64,000 bases of DNA from Bacillus crepusculi (GTDB lineage: Bacteria > Bacillota > Bacilli > Bacillales > Bacillaceae), in the NCBI RefSeq assembly GCF_014764715.1, contig NZ_JACXXE010000002.1, forward strand, positions 372,001 through 436,000, given 5' to 3'. The notes beneath the pieces were generated by a model, which worked only from the letters and a program-made list of their open reading frames with translations, was not told where the DNA came from and searched no databases. Every line of letters begins with the position of its first letter. The stretch's first letter is position 1. Of this stretch, positions 43,829 through 54,369 are shown piece by piece. The position numbers and the translations under genes were made by a program.

Positions 43829-44061
43829 CCTTTCGCTCCTTTGCGTCCTTTATTTTCAAAAGCATACCACAAAAATTGTGAAAAAAAATCGAAGTTATCA
43901 TTGCTGAAAGATATGAAAAAAGCTTTTAGGTGGGGAAGTGGGACAATTTTTAGCTGAAATCCCATTTTCGTCTAATCATATGACATTTTTCTATCTATAA
44001 AAGGTGATTTTCATGGTTTGATTATCGTGATCTTTATAGATTACAGTGATACAAATATCAA

Positions 44062-44100
44062 AACTCCCCGCCCTAAAAAAACATAGAGCGAAGGGAGTCA
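44062..44100 (-). terminator. Possible terminator after yvkA
   Basis: On the minus strand ACTCCC pairs with GGGAGT across a 24-base loop, followed by TTTTG. The loop is long, so strength is uncertain. Confidence 0.5.
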
Positions 44101-45435
44101 TTAGGTAGAATGTCCTGATGATGGAGAGGTGGATGTTGTTTTTACGCGTTGAGATAAAAGGAAGCCAAGGATACCCGCGCCCATTAATACAATAAATAGA
44201 GCTTGAAAACCACTCATAATCCCAATCAATGTAGATGATATGATACTGCCAAAATATCGAAAGGTAGAGAAGATACCCGATGCTGAACCAGACAGACTTT
44301 GATCAACAGATGTTAAAGAAGCCATCTGCATACTGGTCATGCCAATTCCTGATGAAATTCCACCTGCGATTAATGTGATAATGAGAAGTGGCAAACTTGG
44401 GTAACTGCTTAGTGTGATAAGCATGATGCCTGATAAAGTAAGACAAAGAAATGAAAATCGAATCATCTTTTTTGCGCCTTTTATCGGATGAAGCTTTGCC
44501 CCGAGCAAGCCACTAATAGACATACAAAGTGAAAAAACCGATAGAATAATACCGCTTTGTGTATGAGAAAGTGAAAGTTGTTGTTCCATAAACAGCGGCA
44601 TAATGAGAAGGATGGCGTACATGACAAAATTGCTTAGCATGATAGAAAGGTTGGCGTTTGTAAAAGCACTGTTATTAAATAGTGACAAATCAATGATCGG
44701 ATTCTTTACCTTCCGTACATGTTTGAAGAATAAAGGAATCACGATCAATGCTAGAATCCCATAGACTAAGTATTCATTTAATACATGGCTTTTTGTGCAC
44801 AGAATGAGTGTGGCAATCCCGATGGTTAAGTACAATGAACCCATGATGTCTACACTTGCTTGTAAGCGTGTATGCTTTATTTTTGGAATGAGTAAAACGC
44901 CTGTGACAAGTGTAAGGAATAAAAATGGGATATTTACTAAGAAAATAGAATGCCAATCAAAGCTCTGAATGAGAATCGAGCCAATAAAAGGCCCAAGTGC
45001 AGCACCAATACCTGCTCCAAAACCAAAGTATCCCATTGTTTTAGACAGTTTTTCAGGTGATACCGTTGCACGAATCAACGCAATGCTGTTCGGTGTTAAA
45101 ATAGCTCCGCCGGCTGCTTGAATGGATCGAAAGGTGATGAGAAAAGCAAGATTAGGTGCTAAAGCACATCCAATCGAGCCAATCAAAAAGAGCATCACAC
45201 CGACTAAATACATGTTGCGGTGGCCGTATATATCTCCTAGCTTACCAGCGATAGGCTGAGCGACCGCCATAACAATAAGATAAATCGTGACAACCCAAGT
45301 AATGTTTGAAAGGGATTGTTCATAATAAGTTGATATGGATGATAGAGCGACTGCGATCATGGTTGAATTGACTGGAACTAATATTGCTCCAAGTAACAAA
45401 GAATAGATGATCAAGCTCTCTTTTTTTAATCTCAA
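44101..45435 (-). CDS. yvkA: Major facilitator multidrug transporter YvkA
   Basis: This 444-residue MFS protein resembles drug/proton antiporters of the DHA2 kind. Motif A appears as GKLGDIYGHRNMYLVGV in loop 2-3, motif B-like sequence in helix 4, and motif C-like GFGAGIGAALGPFIGS in helix 5. It is 40 bases downstream of a TetR gene, matching B. subtilis yvkB-yvkA. Substrates are unknown; control by the TetR protein suggests inducible efflux. Confidence 0.9.
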   Translation of the reverse strand: MRLKKESLIIYSLLLGAILVPVNSTMIAVALSSISTYYEQSLSNITWVVTIYLIVMAVAQPIAGKLGDIYGHRNMYLVGVMLFLIGSIGCALAPNLAFLITFRSIQAAGGAILTPNSIALIRATVSPEKLSKTMGYFGFGAGIGAALGPFIGSILIQSFDWHSIFLVNIPFLFLTLVTGVLLIPKIKHTRLQASVDIMGSLYLTIGIATLILCTKSHVLNEYLVYGILALIVIPLFFKHVRKVKNPIIDLSLFNNSAFTNANLSIMLSNFVMYAILLIMPLFMEQQLSLSHTQSGIILSVFSLCMSISGLLGAKLHPIKGAKKMIRFSFLCLTLSGIMLITLSSYPSLPLLIITLIAGGISSGIGMTSMQMASLTSVDQSLSGSASGIFSTFRYFGSIISSTLIGIMSGFQALFIVLMGAGILGFLLSQRVKTTSTSPSSGHST

Positions 45436-45475
45436 TGTCTATACCACCTTTTGTAAAAAAGAAGAATTTCACCCT

Positions 45476-46048
45476 TTAAGTGGGAGAAATTCCTCTCATG
45501 AAAATGTGTGTGCATGTCTCAATAAAATCTTCTTTCTGTGTTAAAACGAGTTGGAAGTCCTGCTCTAGCTGTTGAATAAAAAATCCGAAATACGTACTAA
45601 TGAAAATATCTGCGTAGATGGCTTCATTTCCTTTTAATACATGATGCTGTTTACTCATCGTTTTGAAATATTGTATCAGCATTTCCCTCAGTTCTTGAGG
45701 ATAAATTTTTTCATGACTTGTCAAATCCTTAAACATAGCTGGTTCTCGCATGCTGATGTAAATAAATTCTTTATTAGAAGTCAAATCTTCAAGGAAATAG
45801 TTGCCGAGAAACTTTAAATCGGTGTATAAATCTCCTTTAAATTCTGCTTCTAAGGTTTTTGTTGGTGTTGATTTCATTTTCATAATGGCAGCAATCACGC
45901 CGCGTTTGTTTTTAAAGTTGCGGAAAATGGTCGCTTCACTCACATTCGCTTTTGTCGCTATTTCTTTGGTTGTCGTTTTTTGATAGCCCTTTTCAGATAA
46001 TAGATCCATTGTTGCGCGAATGATTCGTTGATTTGTCGATTTTAACAA
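45476..46048 (-). CDS. yvkB: TetR-family repressor YvkB
   Basis: This 190-residue regulator has an N-terminal TetR helix-turn-helix (IIRATMDLLSEKGYQKTTTKEIATKANVSEATIFRNF is spread over residues 9-45) and a helical ligand-binding C-terminal domain. The start is TTG 46048 with AGGTGAG five bases upstream; the nearby ATG is out of frame and runs into a stop. A SigA promoter lies just upstream. The likely target is the 26-base palindrome in the yvkC promoter, and yvkA is cotranscribed. Confidence 0.92.
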   Translation of the reverse strand: MLKSTNQRIIRATMDLLSEKGYQKTTTKEIATKANVSEATIFRNFKNKRGVIAAIMKMKSTPTKTLEAEFKGDLYTDLKFLGNYFLEDLTSNKEFIYISMREPAMFKDLTSHEKIYPQELREMLIQYFKTMSKQHHVLKGNEAIYADIFISTYFGFFIQQLEQDFQLVLTQKEDFIETCTHIFMRGISPT

Positions 46049-46089
46049 GCATACTCACCTCAGGTTATGAATGTGTTTGCAACAAAGTA

Positions 46090-46118
46090 AGTATACCGAT
46101 AAAATCTATGACCGCCAA
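46090..46118 (-). promoter_or_regulatory. SigA promoter of yvkB-yvkA
   Basis: On the minus strand TTGGCG, 17 bases, TATACT lies about 40 bases upstream of the yvkB start, so yvkBA can be made independently of yvkC. Confidence 0.65.
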
Positions 46119-46137
46119 TATGATCCAAACGATAAGG

Positions 46138-48669
46138 TTATGCCCTTGAATGCTGCTTTAATAATTGAATACGTCCATTGGCACCATCTACTGTCACAAG
46201 GTCACCTGATTGGAGTTTTTCAGTTGCTATTCGGGTTCCTAGGACTGCAGGTATCATATATTCTCTAGCGATAATAGCGGAATGTGACAAAATGCCGCCA
46301 GAATCGGTGATCACTGCTTTTGCGTCTCTAAATAAGCTCGTCCATAAAGGTGTGGTTGTTTTGCAAACTAAAATGTCATCCTTTTGAAATTGTGAAAACT
46401 CATCTGCGCATGTAATGACTTTTACTCTTCCGGAAACAATGCCGCTTGACGCTCCAATTCCATGGATCACATCGTCTGTATTGTTGTCATTTTCTCTTAA
46501 TGAACCGAGCGTTCTTTCCACTTGCTCCAATTCAGCCTCAGTTGGAGAGCCAGTATAAGCTGGTGGTTGAATGGCTTCATTTTCTTTCATTTCAATTTTC
46601 CTTTGCTTGATGACCGAATCAAATGAGATAGAGGTTGAGAGTGCTTTGTGTACTTCTTCATCGTAGAGATACCAAAGATCTTCTTGGTGAGGAATGGCTC
46701 CTTTTTGTGCAAGAAGTTCACCAATTTTTAATAGGTATAGTCTAGCTTTTGCATCTAGCATCGCATCAATGTAAAAGTGATGATCATCACGAATATTGGC
46801 TGCCTGAAGGGCAAAGTGATAAAGGGCCTCAAATTTTGCTTTAAACGCCTCATCCTTCACTTGACTCATAAATTGCTCATAAGTCTCACGTCTTTTGCTC
46901 ACTGCTTGAGCAAATTCTTCATTAAAATCAGATGGGTGGTGAATATGGTTTCTGATGATGTCTAAGACAAATTCAGGGTTCTCTACCCATGTTTCTTCTG
47001 TAAGGTCATGACTTTTTACAGACCGCCAGCCGTAGATTTGGAGAAATTCCTCCACTTTTGAAATGAATTGTTTTCCTTTCTCTGTGTGATTAAGTGCATA
47101 TAACAGTTCTGGATTCGCTTCATGATTCGTAAATGCATGAAGAAGTTCTGCATCTTGAAGGACATCATTTGCTAGATCAGATAGCTTCTGGTCTGTTTCA
47201 AGAGATTTGTTCATCACACCTATCATCATCTCATGTAACAGGACGACTTGTTTTTGATCACCAGTATAGGTTACAAGCATGTCTTCGATCATAGCAGAGA
47301 GTATAACTTGTGGTATGACGATATCAAAATGATCCTCGTACGCTTGTATATAAAAAGCCTTTAATTCTTCGAACCCAATGATCGCTTCTTCAATGGTGAT
47401 AGGCTCTTCTATTTGACGATCGAGTTTTTCGTAAAATGGAAAGAAGTTTTGCTCTAGAATTTCATACATACGTTCACTTAAATGGGGAAATAACTCAAAT
47501 ATGCTCTCATCAAAAGCTTGTTCAGTCCCTGTTCCTGCTTCAGGTTTAGACGGTGCAGAGTACAGATGACCTCTATAAAGTTTGATATCTTTAATATTGA
47601 GGTCAGGTACTTGATATTTTTCTCCATTTTTTTTCATCCCGCTTTTTAAAGCAGGAATGATTAGGCTTGAGAAAAGAGGGCTCGTTGGGCCTGGCATATG
47701 ATCGTCCATTGAAATCCAGAAATCCTGCAGCTCTTCTGGCTGTATTTGAAAAGAAGCACCGGCTGCTTCATTTGCTGTTTTTGGTAGAGAAGCGGTAATC
47801 GGTCTTGCTTGAAGCAAATAAAAAGTACCTTTTGATATGCCGAATTCAATATCTACCCCATGTCCGTAAAGGGCCTCTACTTGTTTGGTGATTTGCGTGA
47901 TTTCTTTCAATTGATCATGATGCAGGCAGAACTGGCCAGCCTTTTCCTCAGATACCGGCTGTTCAATGACACCCTCTTGGTAAGGAACAATTTGTAGTTC
48001 TTTCGTCCCTAATGATTTTTCAATAGAAAACGTTTCTTTGTCTACAATAAACGTGTCTGGTGTCACAAGTCCGGAGACGATGGCTTCACCTAAACCATAG
48101 CTTGCTGTCAGCATCATTTCGTTTGTTTTTCCCGATACTGGATTCTCACTAAAAATGACACCGGAAACGTCAGACTGGATTAATCCTTGAACGACCACAG
48201 CCATGAGCGGAATCTCTTCCTTGTTTTCATCCATCTCTTCTTTATATTGTGTGACTCTCGCTGCAAAATAAGAAGACCAGCATTCTTTGACAGCAAGTAA
48301 AAATTCTTCATTTGTTTTGATATTTAAATAGGTCTCGTACTGTCCTGCAAATGAGGCGCCTTCGAGATCTTCAGCAACAGAAGAGGATCGAACTGCAACT
48401 GAGGGATACGTCTTCCGCAATGATTGAAAGGACGAAAGTAGCTCTGCTTCCATTTGTGAAGGAAACGATGCTTCTTTGATTTTTTGTGCAAGGTTTTGTT
48501 CTGCAGGCTGCAGATTGTGATATGAAAGAAAGCTTGCAAAGCTGTTGGTTTTGATAATAAATCCATCTGGTACTGGCAGACCGTGATTGTTTAATTTGAT
48601 TAAATTCACGCCTTTTGCCCCTGCGAGTGCTGCGGACTCTTCAGCCGCATGAAATAAAACTGAATACAT
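46138..48669 (-). CDS. yvkC: PEP-synthase-like phosphotransferase YvkC (rifamycin phosphotransferase type)
   Basis: This 843-residue protein has the three-part layout of PEP synthase relatives and rifampin phosphotransferases. An N-terminal ATP-grasp part carries AGAKGVNLIKLNNHGLPVPDG, VAVRSSSVAEDLEGASFAG and DIEFGI. A helical middle domain follows, then a C-terminal swivelling domain with the phospho-accepting His at about 796 in GGILSHSAIIARE. ATG 48669 follows AAGGGGGC. It is led by a TTGACA-type promoter covered by a large palindrome, so it is probably controlled by YvkB. Rifamycin inactivation is a family-based guess; PEP synthase activity is less likely given the accessory context. Confidence 0.88.
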   Translation of the reverse strand: MYSVLFHAAEESAALAGAKGVNLIKLNNHGLPVPDGFIIKTNSFASFLSYHNLQPAEQNLAQKIKEASFPSQMEAELLSSFQSLRKTYPSVAVRSSSVAEDLEGASFAGQYETYLNIKTNEEFLLAVKECWSSYFAARVTQYKEEMDENKEEIPLMAVVVQGLIQSDVSGVIFSENPVSGKTNEMMLTASYGLGEAIVSGLVTPDTFIVDKETFSIEKSLGTKELQIVPYQEGVIEQPVSEEKAGQFCLHHDQLKEITQITKQVEALYGHGVDIEFGISKGTFYLLQARPITASLPKTANEAAGASFQIQPEELQDFWISMDDHMPGPTSPLFSSLIIPALKSGMKKNGEKYQVPDLNIKDIKLYRGHLYSAPSKPEAGTGTEQAFDESIFELFPHLSERMYEILEQNFFPFYEKLDRQIEEPITIEEAIIGFEELKAFYIQAYEDHFDIVIPQVILSAMIEDMLVTYTGDQKQVVLLHEMMIGVMNKSLETDQKLSDLANDVLQDAELLHAFTNHEANPELLYALNHTEKGKQFISKVEEFLQIYGWRSVKSHDLTEETWVENPEFVLDIIRNHIHHPSDFNEEFAQAVSKRRETYEQFMSQVKDEAFKAKFEALYHFALQAANIRDDHHFYIDAMLDAKARLYLLKIGELLAQKGAIPHQEDLWYLYDEEVHKALSTSISFDSVIKQRKIEMKENEAIQPPAYTGSPTEAELEQVERTLGSLRENDNNTDDVIHGIGASSGIVSGRVKVITCADEFSQFQKDDILVCKTTTPLWTSLFRDAKAVITDSGGILSHSAIIAREYMIPAVLGTRIATEKLQSGDLVTVDGANGRIQLLKQHSRA

Positions 48670-48722
48670 GGGAATGCCCCCTTATCCAAATAGCCAATGG
48701 TTTGTCTGTCTCTCTATTTTTC

Positions 48723-48748
48723 AAAATGATAGTGCGCACTATCATTTT
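48723..48748. promoter_or_regulatory. 26-base perfect palindrome, probable YvkB operator
   Basis: The half-site AAAATGATAGTGC is followed directly by its exact reverse complement. It covers the expected transcription start of the yvkC promoter (-10 at 48750-48755), the standard position for TetR-type repression. Confidence 0.82.
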
Positions 48749-48749
48749 A

Positions 48750-48779
48750 ATCATAGGATTTATTGGATGTTACTGTCAA
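48750..48779 (-). promoter_or_regulatory. SigA promoter of yvkC
   Basis: On the minus strand perfect TTGACA (48779-48774), 18 bases, TATGAT (48755-48750), directly upstream of the palindromic operator. Confidence 0.82.
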
Positions 48780-48888
48780 AGACGTAAAGACCTATCTTTA
48801 CAAAGGGGACAATCTCACTATTTCCTTCTATGTCTATAACAAAAGTCTCCGAACAAAAAGAAAAATAGATGAAATTCAAAACTGTGAA

Positions 48889-48917
48889 TTGTTCAATATG
48901 CCAATCTTTACTATAAT
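48889..48917 (+). promoter_or_regulatory. SigA-type promoter of csbA
   Basis: TTGTTC, 17 bases, TATAAT lies 33 bases before csbA. In B. subtilis csbA is SigB-dependent, but I found no convincing GTTTAA-N14-GGGTAT here. Confidence 0.55.
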
Positions 48918-48950
48918 CAAGGGAGTAGACCATGAAGAGGGAGGGTTTTT

Positions 48951-49196
48951 GTGATTACAAAAGCCATATTTGCACTTGTTTTTCCTTTCCTGCTCGTAAT
49001 TTTATTTTCAAAGGTGACTTACAATCATTACGTGGGCATTGCATTAACAGCAGCGCTTTTATTTGCCTCGTATATGAAAGGCTATACAGAAACCTACTTT
49101 ATCGTAGGATTAGATATTATTTCTTTAGTAGCTGGGGCGTTGTTTATGGCTAAGAAAGAAGTCGAAAAAAGAGAAAAAGCTGAAAAACATCATTGA
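48951..49196 (+). CDS. csbA: Small membrane protein CsbA
   Basis: CsbA is a small integral membrane protein of unknown function, first found as a SigB-controlled gene upstream of uvrBA in B. subtilis. The 81-residue sequence matches it closely (VTYNHYVGIALTAALLFASYMKGYTETYFIVGLD), with three hydrophobic segments and a charged tail ending in EKAEKHH. The start is GTG 48951 behind GAGGGAGGG. A terminator follows, so it is separate from uvrB. Confidence 0.94.
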   Translation: MITKAIFALVFPFLLVILFSKVTYNHYVGIALTAALLFASYMKGYTETYFIVGLDIISLVAGALFMAKKEVEKREKAEKHH

Positions 49197-49247
49197 TGTC
49201 CTCGTCATCAAGAGCATGATGGCTGAAAGCTGACATTTTTTATCATG

Positions 49248-49288
49248 AGCTGTACTTACGATTTCAAGTAAGTGCAGCTTTCTTTTTG
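49248..49288 (+). terminator. Terminator after csbA
   Basis: AGCTGTACTTAC pairs with GTAAGTGCAGCT (one mismatch) around an eight-base loop, followed by a T-rich run. The rest of 49197-49497 holds only the LexA-controlled uvrB promoter. Confidence 0.85.
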
Positions 49289-49416
49289 TGATCTTTTCTG
49301 CTCATCGAATATCTCGCTCTAAAATGTTCCATACTGAAAGGAAGGTTTTCATAAGAGGGTTATTTGCCACGGGAGAGAGGGTATGACTGTATTGGAAATA
49401 AAAATCAAGTGAGACA

Positions 49417-49452
49417 CGAACTTTAGTTCGTATTTTTGTGTTCTTTTATGAT
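49417..49452 (+). promoter_or_regulatory. LexA (SOS) box and promoter of uvrBA
   Basis: CGAAC-TTTA-GTTCG (49417-49430) is a full Bacillus LexA box. It overlaps the -35 region of a promoter whose -10 is TATGAT (49447-49452) or the overlapping GATAAT, so LexA would block polymerase. Confidence 0.88.
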
Positions 49453-49497
49453 AATATATTCATTAGATAGATTTCGTAACGAAACGGAGGCTTTGAT

Positions 49498-51483
49498 GTG
49501 AGTGACCGCTTTGAATTAGTTTCTAACTATCAGCCCCAAGGAGATCAGCCAAAGGCGATTGAAAAGCTCGTGGAGGGGATCCATCAGGGGAAACAGCATC
49601 AAACGCTGTTAGGTGCTACAGGTACGGGAAAGACCTTTACTGTATCCAACCTGATTAAAGAAGTGAACAAACCGACACTTGTCATTGCGCATAACAAGAC
49701 ACTTGCCGGTCAGTTATACAGCGAGTTTAAGGAATTCTTTCCGAATAATGCTGTTGAATATTTTGTGAGTTACTATGATTATTACCAGCCTGAGGCATAT
49801 GTGCCTCAAACTGATACATTTATTGAAAAGGACGCCAGCATCAACGATGAGATTGATAAGCTGAGACACTCCGCCACATCGTCGTTATTTGAGCGGAGAG
49901 ATGTCATTATCATTGCTAGTGTGTCCTGTATTTATGGCTTAGGTTCGCCTGAGGAATATCGAGAGCTTGTGCTGTCTTTGCGCACTGAAATGGAGATTGA
50001 GCGCAATCAGCTTCTTCGTAAGCTGGTGGATATTCAGTATTCTCGTAATGATATAGATTTTCAGCGCGGAACCTTTCGAGTACGAGGCGACGTCGTTGAA
50101 ATTTTTCCTGCTTCACGAGATGAGCATTGTATCAGGGTGGAGTTTTTCGGTGATGAAATTGAACGTATTCGTGAAGTGGATGCACTGACTGGGGAAATTC
50201 TCGGTGATCGTGAGCATGTTGCTATTTTTCCAGCATCTCACTTCGTCACAAGAGAAGAAAAGATGGAAAAAGCGATTATCAATATTGAACAAGAGCTTGA
50301 GGAACAGCTGGAAAAGCTTCGTGAAAACGGAAAATTGCTTGAAGCACAGCGTCTTGAGCAACGGACAAGATATGACCTTGAGATGATGAGAGAAATGGGC
50401 TTTTGTTCAGGAATCGAGAACTATTCAAGGCATCTGACCTTGCGTCCTCCTGGTTCAACACCTTACACACTGCTGGATTATTTCCCGGATGATTTTATGA
50501 TTGTTGTCGATGAGTCACACGTGACCATCCCGCAAATCCGCGCCATGTACAATGGGGACCAAGCGAGAAAGCAAGTGCTCGTTGATCACGGATTCCGCCT
50601 GCCATCAGCACTTGATAATAGACCGCTCACCTTTGATGAGTTTGAAAAGCATATCAATCATATTGTGCATGTATCCGCAACGCCAGGGCCGTACGAGCTT
50701 GAGAAAACGCCAGAGGTCGTGGAACAAATTATTCGTCCAACAGGTTTGCTTGATCCGATCATTGAGGTTCGTCCAATTGAAGGTCAAATTGATGACTTAA
50801 TTGGAGAAATTCATGCAAGAGTTGAGAAAAATGAGCGTGTGCTTGTGACCACTTTGACGAAGAAAATGTCTGAGGATCTGACTGATTACTTAAAAGAAAT
50901 CGGGATTAAGGTCAATTATCTGCATTCAGAAATTAAGACCCTTGAGCGGATTGAGATTATTCGTGATTTACGTCTCGGTAAATATGATGTACTTGTTGGA
51001 ATTAACCTGCTTCGTGAAGGGCTGGATATTCCAGAGGTGTCGCTCGTGGCGATTTTAGATGCGGATAAGGAAGGCTTTTTACGCTCTGAAAGATCCCTCA
51101 TTCAGACGATTGGCCGTGCAGCAAGAAATTCAGAGGGCAGGGTCATTATGTATGCAGACAAAATGACGAAATCAATGGACATTGCGATTCAAGAAACGAA
51201 GCGGAGACGAGAACAGCAAGAGGCATATAACGAGAAATTTGGGATTACCCCGCAAACGATTCATAAGAAAATTCGAGATGCCATTAAGGCAACGAAGATA
51301 CATGAGGAATCGGAAGAATATGAAACAAATGCAGCACCAAAGCTGTCGAAAATGAGCAAAAAAGAACGAGAAAAAGTGATTGAAAAAGTCGAGATGGAAA
51401 TGAAAGATGCAGCAAAAGCGCTTGATTTTGAAAAAGCAGCAGAATTAAGAGATCTATTGCTAGAGCTAAAAGCGGAAGGATGA
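49498..51483 (+). CDS. uvrB: Excinuclease ABC subunit B
   Basis: UvrB is the damage-verifying helicase-like subunit of nucleotide excision repair. The 661-residue protein has Walker A GATGTGKT (about 39-46), the beta-hairpin region [20 protein letters not shown], the DESH box ([11 protein letters not shown]), helicase motifs ending QTIGRAARN, and a C-terminal UVR domain ([18 protein letters not shown]) that binds UvrC. It starts with GTG 49498 after ACGGAGG; the ATG two bases earlier reads straight into a stop. uvrA follows after seven bases, under the LexA-controlled promoter. Confidence 0.98.
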   Translation: MSDRFELVSNYQPQGDQPKAIEKLVEGIHQGKQHQTLLGATGTGKTFTVSNLIKEVNKPTLVIAHNKTLAGQLYSEFKEFFPNNAVEYFVSYYDYYQPEAYVPQTDTFIEKDASINDEIDKLRHSATSSLFERRDVIIIASVSCIYGLGSPEEYRELVLSLRTEMEIERNQLLRKLVDIQYSRNDIDFQRGTFRVRGDVVEIFPASRDEHCIRVEFFGDEIERIREVDALTGEILGDREHVAIFPASHFVTREEKMEKAIINIEQELEEQLEKLRENGKLLEAQRLEQRTRYDLEMMREMGFCSGIENYSRHLTLRPPGSTPYTLLDYFPDDFMIVVDESHVTIPQIRAMYNGDQARKQVLVDHGFRLPSALDNRPLTFDEFEKHINHIVHVSATPGPYELEKTPEVVEQIIRPTGLLDPIIEVRPIEGQIDDLIGEIHARVEKNERVLVTTLTKKMSEDLTDYLKEIGIKVNYLHSEIKTLERIEIIRDLRLGKYDVLVGINLLREGLDIPEVSLVAILDADKEGFLRSERSLIQTIGRAARNSEGRVIMYADKMTKSMDIAIQETKRRREQQEAYNEKFGITPQTIHKKIRDAIKATKIHEESEEYETNAAPKLSKMSKKEREKVIEKVEMEMKDAAKALDFEKAAELRDLLLELKAEG

Positions 51484-51490
51484 TTGCCTG

Positions 51491-54367
51491 ATGGCTATGG
51501 AACGAATAGAGGTGAAAGGTGCTAGAGCCCACAACCTTAAAAATATTGATGTCAATATCCCGCGTGACCAGCTAGTGGTCATTACGGGTTTATCTGGTTC
51601 GGGCAAATCGTCGCTTGCCTTTGATACCATTTATGCAGAAGGTCAGCGTAGGTACGTTGAATCTCTGTCAGCATATGCGCGCCAGTTTCTCGGTCAAATG
51701 GATAAACCGGATGTGGATGCCATTGAAGGTCTTTCTCCGGCGATTAGTATTGACCAGAAAACAACAAGCCGAAACCCTAGATCAACGGTTGGAACGGTCA
51801 CTGAAATCTATGATTACTTACGTCTATTGTATGCTAGAGTCGGAAAACCTATTTGTCCTATACACGGAATTGAAATTACGTCACAAACGATTGAGCAAAT
51901 GACAGATCGTATTTTAGAATATCCAGAAAGAACGAAACTGCAAGTGCTTGCTCCGGTCGTATCTGGCCGCAAAGGAACACATGTCAAAGTTCTTGAACAA
52001 ATTCGGAAGCAGGGCTATGTTCGCGTGAGGGTCGATGGAGAGATGGAGGACCTTTCAGAAGATATTGAGCTCGAAAAGAATAAAAAGCATTCCATTGAAG
52101 TCGTCATTGACCGGATTGTGGTGAAGGAAGGTGTGGCGGCAAGGCTGTCTGATTCACTTGAAACAGCTCTCCGTCTAGGTGAAGGCCGGGTCATGATTGA
52201 TGTGATTGGACAAGAGGAGCTATTATTTAGTGAGCATCATGCTTGTCCGCACTGCGGGTTTTCGATTGGTGAACTTGAGCCGAGAATGTTCTCGTTTAAC
52301 AGTCCTTTCGGCGCCTGCCCGAGCTGTGATGGACTTGGTTCTAAACTAGAAGTCGACCCTGAGCTTGTCATCCCTAATAAGGATTTGACTTTACGACAGC
52401 ATGCCATTGCACCATGGGAGCCGCAGAGTTCACAATATTATCCGCAGCTTCTTGAGGCTGTATGTACACACTATGGCATCGACATGGACATTCCAGTCAA
52501 AGATATACCGTCGCATTTATTCGATAAAATTTTATATGGCAGCGGCTCTGAACTGATTTATTTTAAATATGAAAATGATTTTGGTCAGGTGCGTGAAAAT
52601 GAAATTGAGTTCGAAGGTGTCCTGCGTAACATTGAAAGACGTTATAAGGAGACAAGCTCTGATTATATTCGTGAGCAAATGGAAAAATATATGGCCAATC
52701 AGCCTTGTCCGACATGTAAAGGATATCGTTTGAAAAAAGAGACGCTTGCCGTTCTCATCAATGGCCAGCACATCGGAGAAATTACCGATTTGTCTGTCTC
52801 TGATGCACTAGATCTCTATGAAAAAATCGAGTTATCTGAGAAAGATATGCAGATTGCCCAGCTCATTTTACGTGAAATCAAAGAGCGCTTGTCCTTCTTG
52901 AATAATGTGGGATTAGATTATCTGACATTAAGCCGATCGGCTGGTACACTATCAGGTGGTGAGGCGCAGCGGATTCGTCTTGCGACTCAAATTGGATCAA
53001 GACTGACAGGTGTGCTTTATATATTAGATGAACCATCCATTGGTCTGCATCAGCGCGATAATGACCGTTTGATCGGAACATTGAAAAACATGCGTGACAT
53101 CGGAAACACACTGATTGTCGTGGAGCATGATGAAGATACAATGCTTGCCGCTGATTATTTGATTGATATTGGACCGGGAGCAGGGGTTCATGGGGGAGAA
53201 GTGATTTCGGCTGGAACGCCAGAAGAAGTCATGAAGGACTCGGCATCTTTGACAGGCCAATATTTATCTGGAGAGAAATTTATCCCTCTTCCGATTGAGA
53301 GAAGAAAGCCTGACGGTCGCTACATTGAAATAAAAGGTGCAAAAGAAAACAATCTGAAAAACGTCAATGCGAAGTTTCCTCTAGGCGTCTTTACAGCTGT
53401 GACCGGTGTGTCTGGCTCAGGGAAAAGTACGCTTGTGAATGAAATTCTATTGAAATCACTTGCGCAAAAACTGCATAGGGCGAAGACGAAGCCAGGGCAG
53501 CACAAAGAAATCAAAGGAATGGATCATTTAGATAAGGTCATTGATATTGATCAATCTCCAATTGGCCGTACACCAAGATCAAACCCTGCCACATATACAG
53601 GTGTATTTGATGACGTGCGTGATGTCTTTGCACAAACCAATGAAGCAAAGGTACGAGGCTATAAAAAAGGCAGATTCAGCTTTAACGTCAAAGGCGGACG
53701 CTGTGAGGCGTGTCGTGGAGATGGGATTATTAAAATTGAAATGCACTTTTTGCCTGATGTGTATGTACCTTGTGAAATATGTCACGGGAAACGTTATAAC
53801 CGCGAGACACTAGAGGTTACGTATAAAGGAAAAAACATTGCTGATGTTCTTGAAATGACTGTGGAGGACGCACTGCAATTTTTCGAGAACATCCCGAAAA
53901 TTAAGCGTAAGCTTCAAACGATTTATGATGTTGGGCTAGGATACATTACACTTGGACAGCCTGCGACGACGTTGTCTGGGGGAGAGGCGCAGCGTGTGAA
54001 ATTGGCATCTGAGCTTCACCGCCGTTCAAACGGAAGGTCTCTTTATATTTTAGACGAGCCGACAACTGGTCTGCATGTCGATGACATTGCCCGTTTATTA
54101 AAAGTGCTTCAGCGTTTGGTTGAAAACGGGGATACGGTATTGGTGATTGAACATAACCTTGATATCATCAAGGCTGCTGATTATCTTGTTGATCTCGGAC
54201 CAGAGGGTGGTGCAGGCGGCGGAACGATTATTGCCTCTGGAACACCTGAGCAAATTGCCAAAGAAGAAGCTTCTTACACAGGCCAATACTTGAAGCCTAT
54301 TTTAGAACGTGACCGTGAACGAATGAAGCAGTTGGTCAAAGAAACGGAAAGTGTGACTTCATCATAA
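51491..54367 (+). CDS. uvrA: Excinuclease ABC subunit A
   Basis: UvrA is the damage-sensing ATPase of excision repair. The 958-residue protein has two ABC modules. Walker [11 protein letters not shown] lies near residue 32 and [10 protein letters not shown] near 640; signatures [12 protein letters not shown] and [12 protein letters not shown] each precede a Walker [13 protein letters not shown] or [12 protein letters not shown]. Two zinc-binding cysteine pairs (CPHCG...CPSC and CEAC...CEIC) are also seen. The start ATG is seven bases after uvrB. A terminator and a dispersed repeat follow the stop. Confidence 0.98.
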   Translation: MAMERIEVKGARAHNLKNIDVNIPRDQLVVITGLSGSGKSSLAFDTIYAEGQRRYVESLSAYARQFLGQMDKPDVDAIEGLSPAISIDQKTTSRNPRSTVGTVTEIYDYLRLLYARVGKPICPIHGIEITSQTIEQMTDRILEYPERTKLQVLAPVVSGRKGTHVKVLEQIRKQGYVRVRVDGEMEDLSEDIELEKNKKHSIEVVIDRIVVKEGVAARLSDSLETALRLGEGRVMIDVIGQEELLFSEHHACPHCGFSIGELEPRMFSFNSPFGACPSCDGLGSKLEVDPELVIPNKDLTLRQHAIAPWEPQSSQYYPQLLEAVCTHYGIDMDIPVKDIPSHLFDKILYGSGSELIYFKYENDFGQVRENEIEFEGVLRNIERRYKETSSDYIREQMEKYMANQPCPTCKGYRLKKETLAVLINGQHIGEITDLSVSDALDLYEKIELSEKDMQIAQLILREIKERLSFLNNVGLDYLTLSRSAGTLSGGEAQRIRLATQIGSRLTGVLYILDEPSIGLHQRDNDRLIGTLKNMRDIGNTLIVVEHDEDTMLAADYLIDIGPGAGVHGGEVISAGTPEEVMKDSASLTGQYLSGEKFIPLPIERRKPDGRYIEIKGAKENNLKNVNAKFPLGVFTAVTGVSGSGKSTLVNEILLKSLAQKLHRAKTKPGQHKEIKGMDHLDKVIDIDQSPIGRTPRSNPATYTGVFDDVRDVFAQTNEAKVRGYKKGRFSFNVKGGRCEACRGDGIIKIEMHFLPDVYVPCEICHGKRYNRETLEVTYKGKNIADVLEMTVEDALQFFENIPKIKRKLQTIYDVGLGYITLGQPATTLSGGEAQRVKLASELHRRSNGRSLYILDEPTTGLHVDDIARLLKVLQRLVENGDTVLVIEHNLDIIKAADYLVDLGPEGGAGGGTIIASGTPEQIAKEEASYTGQYLKPILERDRERMKQLVKETESVTSS

Positions 54368-54369
54368 AA

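Noticed and set aside
48841-48950. SigB promoter of csbA
   Set aside because: GTTCAA and GGGAGT occur but are 24 bases apart, far from the 12-15 needed; the SigA-type promoter is better.
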